Assembly: GCA_902362805.1 (NCBI GenBank)
Contig: CABIXY010000006.1
Span: 62,001 to 126,000, forward strand
From: Eubacteriaceae bacterium
GTDB taxonomy: Bacteria; Bacillota; Clostridia; Peptostreptococcales; Anaerovoracaceae
Length of the DNA stretch: 64,000 nucleotides
Reading direction: 5' to 3'
In this document: positions 1-8,817 of the stretch, piece after piece
Position numbering within the stretch: position 1 is the first letter of the stretch
How the letters are laid out: each line of letters opens with the position of its first letter
The notes under the pieces: model-generated
The model's input: the letters and a program-made list of their open reading frames with translations, nothing else
Database searches by the model: none
Told to the model about the DNA's origin: nothing
Program-made: the position numbers and the translations under genes

Positions 1-1167
1 TGTTACAGTAACGAATCCGCCTACTACCATGGACGGGAACATTTTGCTCATCAAGTATCCCCGCTCGTCAGCGTCGGTTGTAAGTGAGTTGCATGTACTT
101 TCGGTGATAATCGCGTCACAAGGGAAACCATATAAAGCGGTAAGTCCATTGGCAAAGGCTAATTGGAAATCCATATGGAATATTTTTGCGATGACGAAGG
201 CGGCTAAACCCATACCGGCAACGCCGATGACGATCATGATCAGCATTGGGATAATCAATGTTTTGAGCATACTCGGCGTACAATCCGCAAGGCCTGAGAA
301 TACGCTTAACATGGCGGCAAACATGAAGACCGTATAGGTATTTGCTCTCGAAAGGGAGCTTGTATCGAGAATGCCGATCCGTGTCAGGATTACGGAAACG
401 ATAAGGCACCAAACGATGGTCGGGATTTGAGGGAGCAGCTGACCCAGTATGGAGGAAATCCAGACGCTGCCGGCAACTTTCACGATGATAAAGACAGGGG
501 TATTGAACTGCTCTGGGACTGGAGGAACCAATTTCTTCAATCCGCTGTCATCTGCGATTGTCGAGAGGCCGATAGTCTTCATTTCATCGATTTCAGACTG
601 GGTAAGATTTAACTCACCAGAACGCCATTCTTTTAAGAGTTTTTTGCCCTCCGAGTGCAGACACAGTGCCGTAATAGGATACCCGGCAAGCCCCTGCACG
701 CTGTACATTGCAATGGCAAACACGGCGGCTTCCTTTAAGCCAGCGGCTTCAGCAGCGCCTTGCATTGTAAGTGCTGCGACAATACCGCCTGTAAGCGGCG
801 GCAGTCCAGAGATTACCAAGGCTTTGTCCATAATGAGTGGACAGATGAACCAGCATAGGGCGACCATGCCGACCAAGCCTACCAGACAGACGACGACGGT
901 TTTCCATTGTTCGATCAACTGTTTGAGGCTGATTACGGTTCCGATATGGGTGATGAACATCAAAACGCCAATGGTACTGGCGAAAGGAGCGAGTCCCGAG
1001 TCAGCAGCCACTGTCTTTGGTATCACTGTCCAGAAACCGATGAGGAAGATAATTGCTGTCACTAACACAGAAGGCACCCATGCATGGGTCAGTGTTGATA
1101 TCCATTCACCGATTACATAGGCGATACCAACGATGATTACAGCTAAAAATGCATTATAAAGTATCAT
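1..1167 (-). CDS. Polytopic membrane transporter, C-terminus outside window
   Basis: The minus-strand frame is open from ATG at 1167 to base 1 (389 codons, no stop), so the gene is truncated by the window edge. The ATG follows GAAAGG with suitable spacing. The product is almost entirely hydrophobic helices with a short polar loop around residues 175-220. Two glycine-rich re-entrant-like segments (GGIVAALTMQGAAEAAGL near residue 125 and ALYGFPCDAIITES near residue 350) suggest a GltS-like two-repeat carrier fold, but I do not recognise the exact family. It lies downstream of the M20 amidohydrolase in the same direction with a 53-nt gap, so it probably imports the hydrolase substrate or a product. 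Control by the divergent LysR protein is inferred from layout only. Confidence 0.75.
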   Translation of the reverse strand, partial: MILYNAFLAVIIVGIAYVIGEWISTLTHAWVPSVLVTAIIFLIGFWTVIPKTVAADSGLAPFASTIGVLMFITHIGTVISLKQLIEQWKTVVVCLVGLVGMVALCWFICPLIMDKALVISGLPPLTGGIVAALTMQGAAEAAGLKEAAVFAIAMYSVQGLAGYPITALCLHSEGKKLLKEWRSGELNLTQSEIDEMKTIGLSTIADDSGLKKLVPPVPEQFNTPVFIIVKVAGSVWISSILGQLLPQIPTIVWCLIVSVILTRIGILDTSSLSRANTYTVFMFAAMLSVFSGLADCTPSMLKTLIIPMLIMIVIGVAGMGLAAFVIAKIFHMDFQLAFANGLTALYGFPCDAIITESTCNSLTTDADERGYLMSKMFPSMVVGGFVTVT

Positions 1168-1220
1168 AATAATTCCTTTCTCATATTCATTGAATATATA
1201 AATAACAATAACGAATTACA

Positions 1221-2408
1221 TCATTTTTTCAGTAGAGCAAGAACGCTGTGTGTCATCGCAGCAACTCCATTTTTCATCGCATCTTCGTCAAAGGTGCAGT
1301 CAGGGCTATGTAATGTAGAAACTTCCATTCCCAAAGCATGGCCCGCATTGAGAAACATCAGTACAGATGGCTTTTCCGTGATCGTTCCAAAAAAGCTATA
1401 ATCTTCGCTGAAGCCCAAAGGTTCCATCATGATATAATAACTTTCTGGGCCGAGAGTCCCTTCAAAAGCAGCTGTCAGCAAATCAACAATTTTGTCATCG
1501 TTGATGCAGGCATCGTAGCCTTTTATTACTTTTGCATCGATAGTGCACCCAGATACCTTTTCGACACCGGCACAGATATCATAAATCTTTTCTGCAGCAA
1601 TCCTACGAGTCTCTTCTGTATAAGCACGCATCGCGCCTGCCATTTTACATTCTCCGGCTATGATATTCGTCGCTACGCCGCCGTGAAAAGAATTAATGGA
1701 GAAAATACAGGTATCCAGTGGATTGACATTCCTCGCCTGAATTTGCTGTAAGAGAATATTGATTTGTGATGCAGCTAGTATGGCATCCTTTGCCTCCTGC
1801 GGCTGTGAACCGTGCCCGCTTTTGCCATAAATGGTGATGTAAACCTCATCTGCTGAAGTAGTTACGGAGCCTTTTTTTAAGCCGATTTTGCCCAGCGCAT
1901 CTTCGCTTGGGAGAACGTGCATTGCCAGGAACACATCGACGTCGTTTACTGTGCCAGAATCGATGATTGCGCGAGCACCGCCGGGCTGTTTTTCCTCGCT
2001 TGCCTCGAAAATCAACTTAACTGTTCCAGCAAATTCGTCTCTCATGTCACAAAGAATTTTTGCGTTGCCAAGCATCATCGCAGTGTGCAGATCGTGGCCG
2101 CATGCGTGCATGACTCCGTTGTTTTCACTGGAAAAGGGAAGACCTGTAGCCTCTAAGACAGGAAGCGCATCCATATCGCACCTGATGCCGATACAGCTAC
2201 CTGCACCCCTTCGTCCTTTCACAACGCCGATGACAGATGTACCGCCTGGAGCAAGTATTTCGTCAACTCCATATTTTAATAGTTGTTCTTTGATTAGCGC
2301 AGATGTGCGGGTCTCTTCTTGCCCTAGCTCAGGGTGGCGATGGATTTCGCGTCTGATTTCGACAATCTCTTCAAAGAGCGTTTCTGCCTTTGCTAAAATG
2401 GTATCCAA
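1221..2408 (-). CDS. M20 family amidohydrolase (N-acyl-amino-acid / IAA-amino-acid hydrolase type)
   Basis: Cytoplasmic metallohydrolase of the M20D type that removes an acyl group from an N-acylated amino acid or similar amide. Visible motifs are RREIHRHPELG near the N-terminus, GIRCDMDALPV, MHACGHDLHTAMMLG with metal ligands, FEASEEKQPGGA with the catalytic glutamate, and FSEDYSFF near the C-terminus. I chose the TTG start at 2408 because AAAGGAGG sits 8 nt upstream and the resulting 395 residues match the family. The longer upstream reading adds an AT-rich, promoter-like segment. It is co-directional with the membrane transporter downstream and divergent from a LysR regulator, a typical catabolic arrangement. 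The natural substrate cannot be read from sequence. Confidence 0.9.
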   Translation of the reverse strand: MDTILAKAETLFEEIVEIRREIHRHPELGQEETRTSALIKEQLLKYGVDEILAPGGTSVIGVVKGRRGAGSCIGIRCDMDALPVLEATGLPFSSENNGVMHACGHDLHTAMMLGNAKILCDMRDEFAGTVKLIFEASEEKQPGGARAIIDSGTVNDVDVFLAMHVLPSEDALGKIGLKKGSVTTSADEVYITIYGKSGHGSQPQEAKDAILAASQINILLQQIQARNVNPLDTCIFSINSFHGGVATNIIAGECKMAGAMRAYTEETRRIAAEKIYDICAGVEKVSGCTIDAKVIKGYDACINDDKIVDLLTAAFEGTLGPESYYIMMEPLGFSEDYSFFGTITEKPSVLMFLNAGHALGMEVSTLHSPDCTFDEDAMKNGVAAMTHSVLALLKK

Positions 2409-2581
2409 ATTGTTCTGCCTCCTTTTGAAATTCACATACAACTTTGAGTTATCCCTATTTTTTGATAATTGGATTATAGCATTCGAGTTGATTAAATGGA
2501 AATTAAAGGTTATAATTGTAAGCATTAGTGACAGTAATCATACGTTCTTAGATTGAAGACAGGAATGGGAAAGGAGAGATC
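2409..2581. promoter_or_regulatory. Divergent control region between amidohydrolase and LysR gene
   Basis: This 173-bp AT-rich spacer separates two divergently translated genes and must hold both promoters. It ends with a GGAAAGGAGAG ribosome site for the LysR gene and begins, on the minus strand, with AAAGGAGG for the amidohydrolase. LysR proteins usually bind such a spacer and control both sides. I could not identify a convincing T-N11-A operator by eye. Confidence 0.5.
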
Positions 2582-3520
2582 ATGGAGATAAGACAAATAT
2601 ATTATGTGCTTGAGGTAGCAAAGTATAAAAACTTCACGAAAGCAGCACAGTCTTTGTACATAACACAATCCAATATATCCCAGCAAATCAGTTCTCTGGA
2701 GGCAGAACTGAAAACGACGCTTTTTATCAGAAATCATCATAATGTCAGTTTGACCAAAGATGGAGAGAGATTCTGTCAATGTGCAAAGGGAGTCGTTGAG
2801 GCAATCGACGTCCTCATGAAAGAATTTAACGAGAATACAGAAGCTGAAAAGGCAATCATCAATGTAGGTGCCTTTCCATTTTCCTGGACAGTTGGCGTTT
2901 CGTCAATCCTCAAAAACTTCTACAAGACGAATACCAATGTTTTGGGAACGATTCGAATAACCGATAATTATGGGGCCTACGAAGGGTTGAAGAGCGGAAA
3001 TTTAGATTTTGCCATTGTGAAGCTGAGGCCGGAGGATCGATTAGAGCAGCTGGAGTATATCCCGCTGATTGAAGAGGATTTGCTGGTGATAATTAATCGA
3101 AATAATCCGATTGCGTCTCACCAAGCGATTACGGCGGAAGATTTGACTGCTTTGCCCGTATTGGTAGGAGAGAAAACTACGAACTTATGGACTGACTTTC
3201 AAAAGATATACAAAGACAGAAATGCTGACTTTCATGTGGTGCTGGAAAACTCATTTGACAGAGACCTGATCGTGGAGATGATTGCAAATGACGATGGAAT
3301 TACCTTTGCGACAGAGTCTACAGCAGCAGGCATCATCTGCGATAAAATCACGGCGCTGCCTCTGGAAGAACCAGTTGAATACAATACCTATCTGACCTAT
3401 CCGCGGGCGAAAGAGCCAGAGGGGATATACAAAGCCTTCGTCGAGTACGTGATAAGCGGAATCAATGATTTGAAGGAAACGAGGGAGTTGAAAGTAGAAA
3501 ATAATAAAATTTTATATTAG
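2582..3520 (+). CDS. LysR family transcriptional regulator
   Basis: 312-residue LysR-type regulator. The N-terminal winged helix-turn-helix is clear (MEIRQIYYVLEVAKYKNFTK, then AAQSLYITQSNISQQISSLE), followed by the linker helix and a two-lobe effector-binding domain from about residue 90 (INVGAFPFSW onward). The ATG follows GGAGAGATC. It points away from the M20 amidohydrolase and its transporter and is the likely regulator of that pair, sensing a substrate or product. A weak hairpin terminator follows about 80 nt after the stop codon. The family is certain. The target is inferred from the divergent arrangement. Confidence 0.93.
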   Translation: MEIRQIYYVLEVAKYKNFTKAAQSLYITQSNISQQISSLEAELKTTLFIRNHHNVSLTKDGERFCQCAKGVVEAIDVLMKEFNENTEAEKAIINVGAFPFSWTVGVSSILKNFYKTNTNVLGTIRITDNYGAYEGLKSGNLDFAIVKLRPEDRLEQLEYIPLIEEDLLVIINRNNPIASHQAITAEDLTALPVLVGEKTTNLWTDFQKIYKDRNADFHVVLENSFDRDLIVEMIANDDGITFATESTAAGIICDKITALPLEEPVEYNTYLTYPRAKEPEGIYKAFVEYVISGINDLKETRELKVENNKILY

Positions 3521-3602
3521 ACAGGTCTGTAGTTCGTTTCCCCTCTTTCATTTTGTAATGGTGCTTACTAAAAAGATGAAATGATTGGTTCAGCCAGGAA
3601 TT

Positions 3603-3636
3603 ATATCGAAACATTTTATTGCTTCGATATTTTTTT
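3603..3636 (+). terminator. Rho-independent terminator after LysR gene
   Basis: An 8-bp stem ATATCGAA/TTCGATAT with a 12-nt loop is followed directly by a run of T residues. It lies 83 nt after the LysR stop. The stem is AT-rich, so it is probably modest in strength. Confidence 0.55.
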
Positions 3637-3755
3637 GCACACGGTGATGGATGATTGAGGCCAATAAACAGAAGCAGCTTCCGGTTTATATGCCAGTATG
3701 ATTTTTATCTCCAACCCATAATTATAAGCTGAAAACATCAGGATAAAAGGGAGGA

Positions 3756-3834
3756 CTTCGTACATGTTTCAGTAAACGAGAGCATACTCTGATAAGAGAC
3801 AGACGAAGCCGGAGCGTTTCTACTGAAAAGAGGG
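3756..3834 (+). promoter_or_regulatory. Structured 5' leader with pseudoknot potential upstream of CHAP gene
   Basis: Two interleaved helices can form. Helix A pairs CTTCGT (3756-3761) with ACGAAG (3803-3808). Helix B pairs TTTCAGTA (3767-3774) with TACTGAAA (3821-3828) and is extended by AACG (3775-3778) with CGTT (3815-3818) across a 2-nt bulge. The order A5'-B5'-A3'-B3' is a pseudoknot topology. A small AGAG/CTCT hairpin sits inside. Helix B ends against the AGAGGG ribosome site of the gene starting at 3839, so folding could control translation. It did not match any riboswitch consensus I know. Confidence 0.4.
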
Positions 3835-3838
3835 ATAA

Positions 3839-4489
3839 ATGCAAAACATAAAGATACACCGAGCAGGAAGAACTTTTATTAAAAAAAATGTATATACAAC
3901 ACGCAAAAAGTGGGGGTTTTGTCGTGGTTACAATAGAACTGGCTTGTACAAGTCTATTGTAACCAAGGGCATATCACGGCCTCTAGCTATGTTCGTCTTA
4001 ATTTTTATTATCGCCGTCATGCTGGCTATATTTGTGATTTTATACAGTGGGGATGGGGCAAATGTGTTAAAAAACAAGACTATTGTGGAGATTGCAGAAT
4101 CCCAGATCGGAAACAAAGGCGGACAGCCCTATTGGAGCTGGTATGGCTTTGACGAGCCTGTAGACTGGTGCGCATGCTTTGTCAGTTGGTGTGCAGATAA
4201 AGGCGGATATATTGAAGCAAAGAGGGCGCCTAAGTTTTCCGATTGTCAAGACGGCGTTAACTGGTTTATTTCCAACAAAGGCTGGTATGAGCAAAATACA
4301 ACGCCACAGCCAGGAATGTTCATCTTTTTTGATTGGGACGGTAATCAAAAAGCGGATCATGTGGGTATTGTAAAACAATATAAAGACGGTATTATTTATA
4401 CTATAGAAGGCAATAGAGGCGACGCCTGTCGTGAGGGGCGTTATTCTGTCAAAGACAATATGATTTACGGATATGGGCTGCTCAATTAA
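3839..4489 (+). CDS. Membrane-anchored CHAP-domain cell-wall amidase/endopeptidase
   Basis: 216 residues. A basic N-terminal stretch is followed by one transmembrane segment (about residues 48-68, LAMFVLIFIIAVMLAIFVIL), then an extracellular CHAP domain. The CHAP catalytic pattern is visible as DWCACFVSWCAD with the nucleophilic cysteine, and ADHVGIV with the histidine. CHAP proteins cut peptidoglycan peptides or amide bonds. The protein is probably a type II membrane protein acting at the wall. The ATG follows AGAGGGATAA. The next gene downstream, in the same direction, is a diguanylate cyclase. The substrate bond is not predictable here. Confidence 0.85.
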   Translation: MQNIKIHRAGRTFIKKNVYTTRKKWGFCRGYNRTGLYKSIVTKGISRPLAMFVLIFIIAVMLAIFVILYSGDGANVLKNKTIVEIAESQIGNKGGQPYWSWYGFDEPVDWCACFVSWCADKGGYIEAKRAPKFSDCQDGVNWFISNKGWYEQNTTPQPGMFIFFDWDGNQKADHVGIVKQYKDGIIYTIEGNRGDACREGRYSVKDNMIYGYGLLN

Positions 4490-4612
4490 CCTGCTGGATA
4501 ATCTGAAAGAATAAATCTTCCCTTACCGATGGAATTTAGTACAGTTCTGTGATATTATAGTAATTAACTAAAGATTCGGATACTTGTATTCGTAGGGAAG
4601 GGAGTACATAAT

Positions 4613-6214
4613 ATGTATCTCGGCAATTTAAAAATTAAGATATTCAGCCAAAACCTTGATTTAGAGACACTTTTAAGAAGGGCAGATTTGCCAGAGCATT
4701 TGAACTGTCAGATTGAGACCTATACTGAAGCTAGAGAAGGAATCCATTCCGCCGGGGACATCGTCTTTTTGGACAATCCTTCAGCGGGGCAGATTCCTGC
4801 TTTCAAAGATGGAAGTTACATACAATTTATATTGGTGGCGTGTGCAGATCTCGATCAGATTGAGACACTGGGGAACGAGCTGCTGGGGGCAGATGAGGTA
4901 TGGGAGAAACCTTATAACGACAGGTTACTCACACTGCGCTTCCTCAAGCTTCTGGAGATGGCACAATCCCGTAAGAACAGCCGAATCCAGGAACTCTGTC
5001 TGGACACTTTACTTGAATGCATGCCGGATATGGTCTGGTTTAAAGACGTAAAGGGCAGCCATGTAAAGGTAAACAGTGTATTTTGTCAGACAGTGGGAAA
5101 ACCAAAAGAAGTCGTCACGGGCAAGGATCACTGCTTCATTTGGGATATATCAAAAGAGGAATTCGAAAAGGGCCAGTTTGTCTGCAAAGAAACAGATGAA
5201 TTTGTGATGACAAAACGGCAAAAATGTTTTTCTACTGAAAAGGTCAGCAGTCAGCACGGGATGCGCCAATTTAACACCTACAAGGCGCCGGTTATCGATG
5301 ACCAGGGGAACCTGCTTGGTACTGTCGGGATTGGACACGATATTACGGCACTGGAAAATATGAGTGCCGAATTGGAACTGATATTGCGAAGCATGCCTTT
5401 TGCTATTTTGGTGTGGAACGAAGAAGGGACGATTATCAACAGCAACGAGAAGTTCGAGGAATACTTTGGTATCAGCAAAAGTGAAATCATTGGACAAAAA
5501 TCCACGGCATGGAGCAAAGAGATATTAAAAGATTTCAAAGAGATGAATGATGTCGGATATACAGAGGCCAAAGTCTATTACGACGCGCCGGATATGGGAC
5601 CGCGCATTCTGGAAATCAACGAAGTGCCAATACATGACGTCTTTCACAATGAGGCGGGCAGACTGTGCATTTATAGAGATATCACCAAGGAGAGAGAACT
5701 GGAAGAAAAGATTATCAAAAGTTCAAACTCTGATTTTCTAACGGGCTTAAACAATCGCCGGAGCTTTTATCAGTATATCCGTGAAAACAGACGCTTTCAG
5801 GAACTAGGACTGTTATACGTTGATTTGGATCGATTTAAATATATAAATGATACCTATGGACATAAAGTAGGAGATGAAGCGCTGGTAATAACGGCCGAGC
5901 TGCTCAAAGAATGCTTTCCAAAGGACTTCATCGCTCGCATTGGAGGCGACGAGTTTTTGATTACAAAGCTTGGCGCATTTACAGAAACAAAACTGGCTGA
6001 AGAGGCTTCTCATTTTCTTGATAGAATGGGACAAACCTTTTCTAATTCAGTTTGTTTTCAGATGCTCTCGGCCAGTATTGGGATTTCCAGTACCAAGGGG
6101 GCAGATCTCGATATTGACGAGCTGATCCGGCAGAGTGATGCTGCGCTTTATGAAGCAAAGCAAGCCGGACGAGCAAGATACTGCTTCTACTCGAAGCATT
6201 CGTGCGATAAATAA
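4613..6214 (+). CDS. Diguanylate cyclase with receiver-like and two PAS domains
   Basis: 533 residues. The N-terminal 110 residues resemble a degenerate response-regulator receiver fold (IVFLDNP, then VACADLD), followed by one PAS domain (about 125-245, CMPDMVWFKDVKGS), a second PAS domain (about 250-370, SMPFAILVWNEEG) and a C-terminal GGDEF domain (from about 375). The active-site motif is intact as ARIGGDEFLI, so it should make cyclic di-GMP from two GTP. The allosteric RxxD inhibitory site normally just before it reads FPKD, lacking the arginine, so product inhibition may be absent. No transmembrane segments are evident. Start ATG follows GGGAAGGGAG. A terminator follows the gene. Confidence 0.93.
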   Translation: MYLGNLKIKIFSQNLDLETLLRRADLPEHLNCQIETYTEAREGIHSAGDIVFLDNPSAGQIPAFKDGSYIQFILVACADLDQIETLGNELLGADEVWEKPYNDRLLTLRFLKLLEMAQSRKNSRIQELCLDTLLECMPDMVWFKDVKGSHVKVNSVFCQTVGKPKEVVTGKDHCFIWDISKEEFEKGQFVCKETDEFVMTKRQKCFSTEKVSSQHGMRQFNTYKAPVIDDQGNLLGTVGIGHDITALENMSAELELILRSMPFAILVWNEEGTIINSNEKFEEYFGISKSEIIGQKSTAWSKEILKDFKEMNDVGYTEAKVYYDAPDMGPRILEINEVPIHDVFHNEAGRLCIYRDITKERELEEKIIKSSNSDFLTGLNNRRSFYQYIRENRRFQELGLLYVDLDRFKYINDTYGHKVGDEALVITAELLKECFPKDFIARIGGDEFLITKLGAFTETKLAEEASHFLDRMGQTFSNSVCFQMLSASIGISSTKGADLDIDELIRQSDAALYEAKQAGRARYCFYSKHSCDK

Positions 6215-6240
6215 GAAAACGATGCATAAGAAAATTGCTG

Positions 6241-6283
6241 GATAAGGCACAGACTGGGAGATCTGTACTTTATCTGGTTTTTT
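6241..6283 (+). terminator. Rho-independent terminator after diguanylate cyclase gene
   Basis: The stem pairs GATAAGG and ACAGA with TCTGT and CTTTATC with one mismatch around an 8-nt loop, followed by TGGTTTTTT. It lies 27 nt after the stop codon. Confidence 0.65.
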
Positions 6284-6461
6284 GATGTAAAAAGAAAATA
6301 CACAAGGAATTTGACTGGGGAAAGGTACAGACTTGGGTGAATGCCCACTCACAGACAATACGCGTTGCATGAAACTTTCATTTCCGTGTAGAATATTACA
6401 TGATAGAACTTGCATTTTCAGATTAAGAATGATAACCTTGGTTTAGTAAAAAGGAGGCAAT

Positions 6462-7730
6462 ATGAGACATACGGAAGAACTGCTTGATTTTTTATATAAG
6501 AGTCCGTCCTGCTTTCACGCAGTGGACGAAATAAGAAGCTGCCTAGCAGAGGCTGGATATAAACAGTTAGAAGAAAACGAAAAATGGGAGATCAAAGCTG
6601 GCGGCAGATATTTTGTCATGCGGAATCACTCCTCTATCATTGCACTGGACTTGCCAGCGAAACCAGAAAAAGGCTATCGCATCATGGCCAGTCACAGCGA
6701 TTCACCTTGTTTTAAGATTAAAGAAAACCCGGAGATCGTAGTGGAAGACCAGTATGTGAAACTAAACGTAGAAAACTATGGCGGCATGATTTACAGTTCC
6801 TGGTATGACAGACCACTGTCTGTTGCAGGTCGCATTGTCTGTCAGGATGACTGCGGCAGGCTTACGGAGCGGCTGGTTAACATTGATAGAGATCTTTTAA
6901 TCATACCAAACCTGGCTATTCATATGGATCGGGAAGTCAACACAGGATATAAGTATAATCCGCAAAAGGATTTGCAGCCTCTCTATGGCACGATTGGGTC
7001 AAAGGGCCGATTTATGGAAGAAGTGGCAGCGGCGGCAGGAACGAAGGCCGATGCCATTTTGGGTCATGACTTATTCCTCTACCAAAGAGGACGGGGAACG
7101 GTATTAGGCGGAAACGAGGAATTTTTGTCTGCGCCGAAGCTGGACGATTTGCAGTGTGCTTTTTCCTCATTAAAAGGCTTTACGGCAGCAAAGGAGAAAA
7201 AGCATGTATCAATCCTTTGCGTCTTTGATAATGAGGAGACCGGCAGTGGAACGAAACAGGGAGCCGCATCCAGCTTTCTCTACGACACTCTGCAGAGGGT
7301 CAATGGCGCGATGGGGAGATCTTACGAAGATTATCTCGTCGATTTGGCAGAGGGCTTTATGGTCTCCGCAGATAATGCTCATGGTCTGCATCCTAATCAT
7401 CAGGATAAGGCTGATCCAGTCAACAGACCCGTCGTGGGCGGCGGTATCGTCATCAAATTTAATGCTGCACAGAAATACTGCACTGATGGCGTCTCTGCCG
7501 GATTCTTTCGCCAGATTTGCAAGAAAGCGGGGTTGCGGACGCAGACCTTTACCAACAGATCAGACATTGCTGGCGGTTCTACCCTGGGGAATCTTTCAAA
7601 TATGATGGTCCCAATAAAAAGTGTAGACATCGGCTTGCCCCAGCTTGCCATGCATTCGGCTTGGGAAACGGCAGGTGTCAAAGATACTGAGGATATGATT
7701 GTGATGGCGGAAGAATTTTTTAGGGAATAA
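6462..7730 (+). CDS. apeB: M18 family aminopeptidase
   Basis: 422 residues, the normal length for the M18 (aspartyl aminopeptidase / aminopeptidase I) family of cytosolic dinuclear zinc enzymes that remove N-terminal residues from peptides. Motifs include MASHSDSPCFKIK near residue 85 (metal-binding histidine and aspartate), FDNEETGSGTKQGA near residue 255 (catalytic glutamates), SADNAHGLHPNH near residue 305, and a C-terminal PQLAMHSAWET segment with the last metal ligand. The ATG follows AAAAGGAGG. It stands alone between the cyclase terminator and the spore-protein gene. In a peptide-fermenting anaerobe it would feed amino acids to fermentation. Confidence 0.93.
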   Translation: MRHTEELLDFLYKSPSCFHAVDEIRSCLAEAGYKQLEENEKWEIKAGGRYFVMRNHSSIIALDLPAKPEKGYRIMASHSDSPCFKIKENPEIVVEDQYVKLNVENYGGMIYSSWYDRPLSVAGRIVCQDDCGRLTERLVNIDRDLLIIPNLAIHMDREVNTGYKYNPQKDLQPLYGTIGSKGRFMEEVAAAAGTKADAILGHDLFLYQRGRGTVLGGNEEFLSAPKLDDLQCAFSSLKGFTAAKEKKHVSILCVFDNEETGSGTKQGAASSFLYDTLQRVNGAMGRSYEDYLVDLAEGFMVSADNAHGLHPNHQDKADPVNRPVVGGGIVIKFNAAQKYCTDGVSAGFFRQICKKAGLRTQTFTNRSDIAGGSTLGNLSNMMVPIKSVDIGLPQLAMHSAWETAGVKDTEDMIVMAEEFFRE

Positions 7731-7808
7731 AATAGGATGAAATACGCACAGGACCTGTAGTAAAGGCATATACTGTTATTGCTTTTAAAGCAAATAGGAG
7801 GTTTTGCC

Positions 7809-8333
7809 ATGGACCCCATTTCTCCATGTGTTTGCAACACCAATACTGGTACTATGGGCGTTTTCAGCGGGATGCACACGATTACCGGTTACCCGGTTCT
7901 TACAACCGAAGCCGGACAGATTGTGCCTGTTCTATTCGATCAGCAATCACCGACTCAGGGGAATTTCTCTTTTGAGGCAGGAAGCATTGATCTCGATCCC
8001 TATAAGATTACACCAGGAACCTTGACAGTTTATGAAGCAGGTTACTACGAAATCTATTATGATTTCAGTGGGGCGTCTACGTCAGTTGCCGGTCAGTATG
8101 ATACGGCTGTAACCGTCAATGGAACTCCGGTTCTGAATTCCATCGCGCATATTACCATGGCACCTGATAATTTATACGAGATATCCCGCAGAGCAGTGGT
8201 GCTGCTGAATGTTGGCGATAACTTACAGGTGACAGTGCAGGCGTTTTCGCCAGGTCAGTTTATTATTGGCGGTAACACGTCGCAATTGATCGTGCATAAG
8301 ATTGGTATCGCGAGCACAGTAAAACTAATTTAA
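7809..8333 (+). CDS. BclA-like exosporium protein with TNF/C1q-like C-terminal fold
   Basis: 174 residues. I chose the ATG at 7809 because AGGAGG lies 8 nt upstream; the longer reading has no ribosome site. The protein has a short cysteine-containing N-terminus (SPCVCNTNTGTMG) and then a beta-rich jelly-roll domain like the C-terminal trimerisation domain of collagen-like spore glycoproteins (TVYEAGYYEIYYDFSGAS, NGTPVLNSI, VVLLNVGDNLQVTVQAF). It lacks the collagen-like GXX repeats of full BclA proteins, so it is a stand-alone cap domain. It probably sits on the spore surface, and its expression in sporulation is inferred. A strong terminator follows. Confidence 0.75.
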   Translation: MDPISPCVCNTNTGTMGVFSGMHTITGYPVLTTEAGQIVPVLFDQQSPTQGNFSFEAGSIDLDPYKITPGTLTVYEAGYYEIYYDFSGASTSVAGQYDTAVTVNGTPVLNSIAHITMAPDNLYEISRRAVVLLNVGDNLQVTVQAFSPGQFIIGGNTSQLIVHKIGIASTVKLI

Positions 8334-8348
8334 GTCTGAGATTACAAA

Positions 8349-8379
8349 CACCGGTACTGTTTTTAGTACCGGTGTTTTT
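8349..8379 (+). terminator. Strong Rho-independent terminator
   Basis: A perfect 10-bp GC-containing stem CACCGGTACT/AGTACCGGTG with a 6-nt loop and a following T5 run, 16 nt after the spore-protein stop codon. Confidence 0.92.
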
Positions 8380-8475
8380 GAAAGAAATCGCGGTTTTTTG
8401 AAAAAATAAAAGAAAGGACTTGCATTATGAAATTGAATATCATATAATCAGATTTGTAAGTGTTTTATTTGATAC

Positions 8476-8551
8476 GGGGCATTAGCGCAGCTGGGAGCGC
8501 ACCACACTGGCAGTGTGGGGGTCAGGGGTTCGAGCCCCCTATGCTCCACCA
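8476..8551 (+). tRNA. tRNA-Ala, anticodon GGC
   Basis: A 76-nt cloverleaf folds fully. The acceptor stem pairs GGGGCAT with ATGCTCC, the D arm has GCGC/GCGC, the anticodon stem CCACA/TGTGG encloses the loop CTGGCAG with anticodon GGC, and the T arm is AGGGG-TTCGAGC-CCCCT. CCA is encoded. The gene is monocistronic and is followed immediately by a terminator hairpin. Confidence 0.96.
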
Positions 8552-8553
8552 CT

Positions 8554-8583
8554 AAAAATGACACCCAAATGGGTGTCATTTTT
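8554..8583 (+). terminator. Terminator of tRNA-Ala
   Basis: A perfect stem AAAAATGACACCC/GGGTGTCATTTTT with an AAAT loop starts 2 nt after the tRNA CCA. Its 5' arm is duplicated 283 bp downstream together with the tRNA 3' end. Confidence 0.9.
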
Positions 8584-8817
8584 GCGTGAAGAAAACAAAA
8601 AAAGGGGGCTCGAACCAACGTTCACTTCGTTCACTCCTCCGCATGGTTTCACCATGCTTCGCTGTCCGTTTTCGCATTGCAGCTAAAGCTGCGCGAAAAA
8701 GGCTGAAAGGGCGCGAGCGTTAGTGAACCCTTCCGGTGGAAGGGTGAACAGCGAGCGGTCCGAGCCGACTGGAAAGGGAGGGGAAGGACGGCGGACTGCA
8801 AGCAGTCCGTGAAAGCC
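8584..8817. other. Non-coding insert between duplicated tRNA 3' ends
   Basis: This 234-bp segment lies between the two copies of the tRNA-Ala 3' end. It starts with a reverse complement of the tRNA T-arm (GGGGGCTCGAACC near 8607) and contains several short inverted repeats, such as GCATGG/CCATGC and GTTCACTTCGTTCAC. No ORF with a ribosome site was found. It could be a remnant of an integrated element or an imperfect duplication product. Confidence 0.5.

Noticed and set aside
1..1120. Long plus-strand open frames at the window start
   Set aside because: They are antisense to a continuous minus-strand membrane-protein frame that has a proper ribosome site and hydrophobic helices; the plus frames have neither.
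3791..3828. Hammerhead ribozyme core
   Set aside because: CTGATAAG and a later ACGAAG look superficially similar, but the invariant G of CTGATGA is replaced and the third stem and cleavage triplet are missing.
3741..3838. c-di-GMP (GEMM-I or class II) riboswitch before the CHAP gene
   Set aside because: The neighbourhood is suggestive, but the conserved core sequences of either class that I know are not present. It is recorded only as a structured leader.
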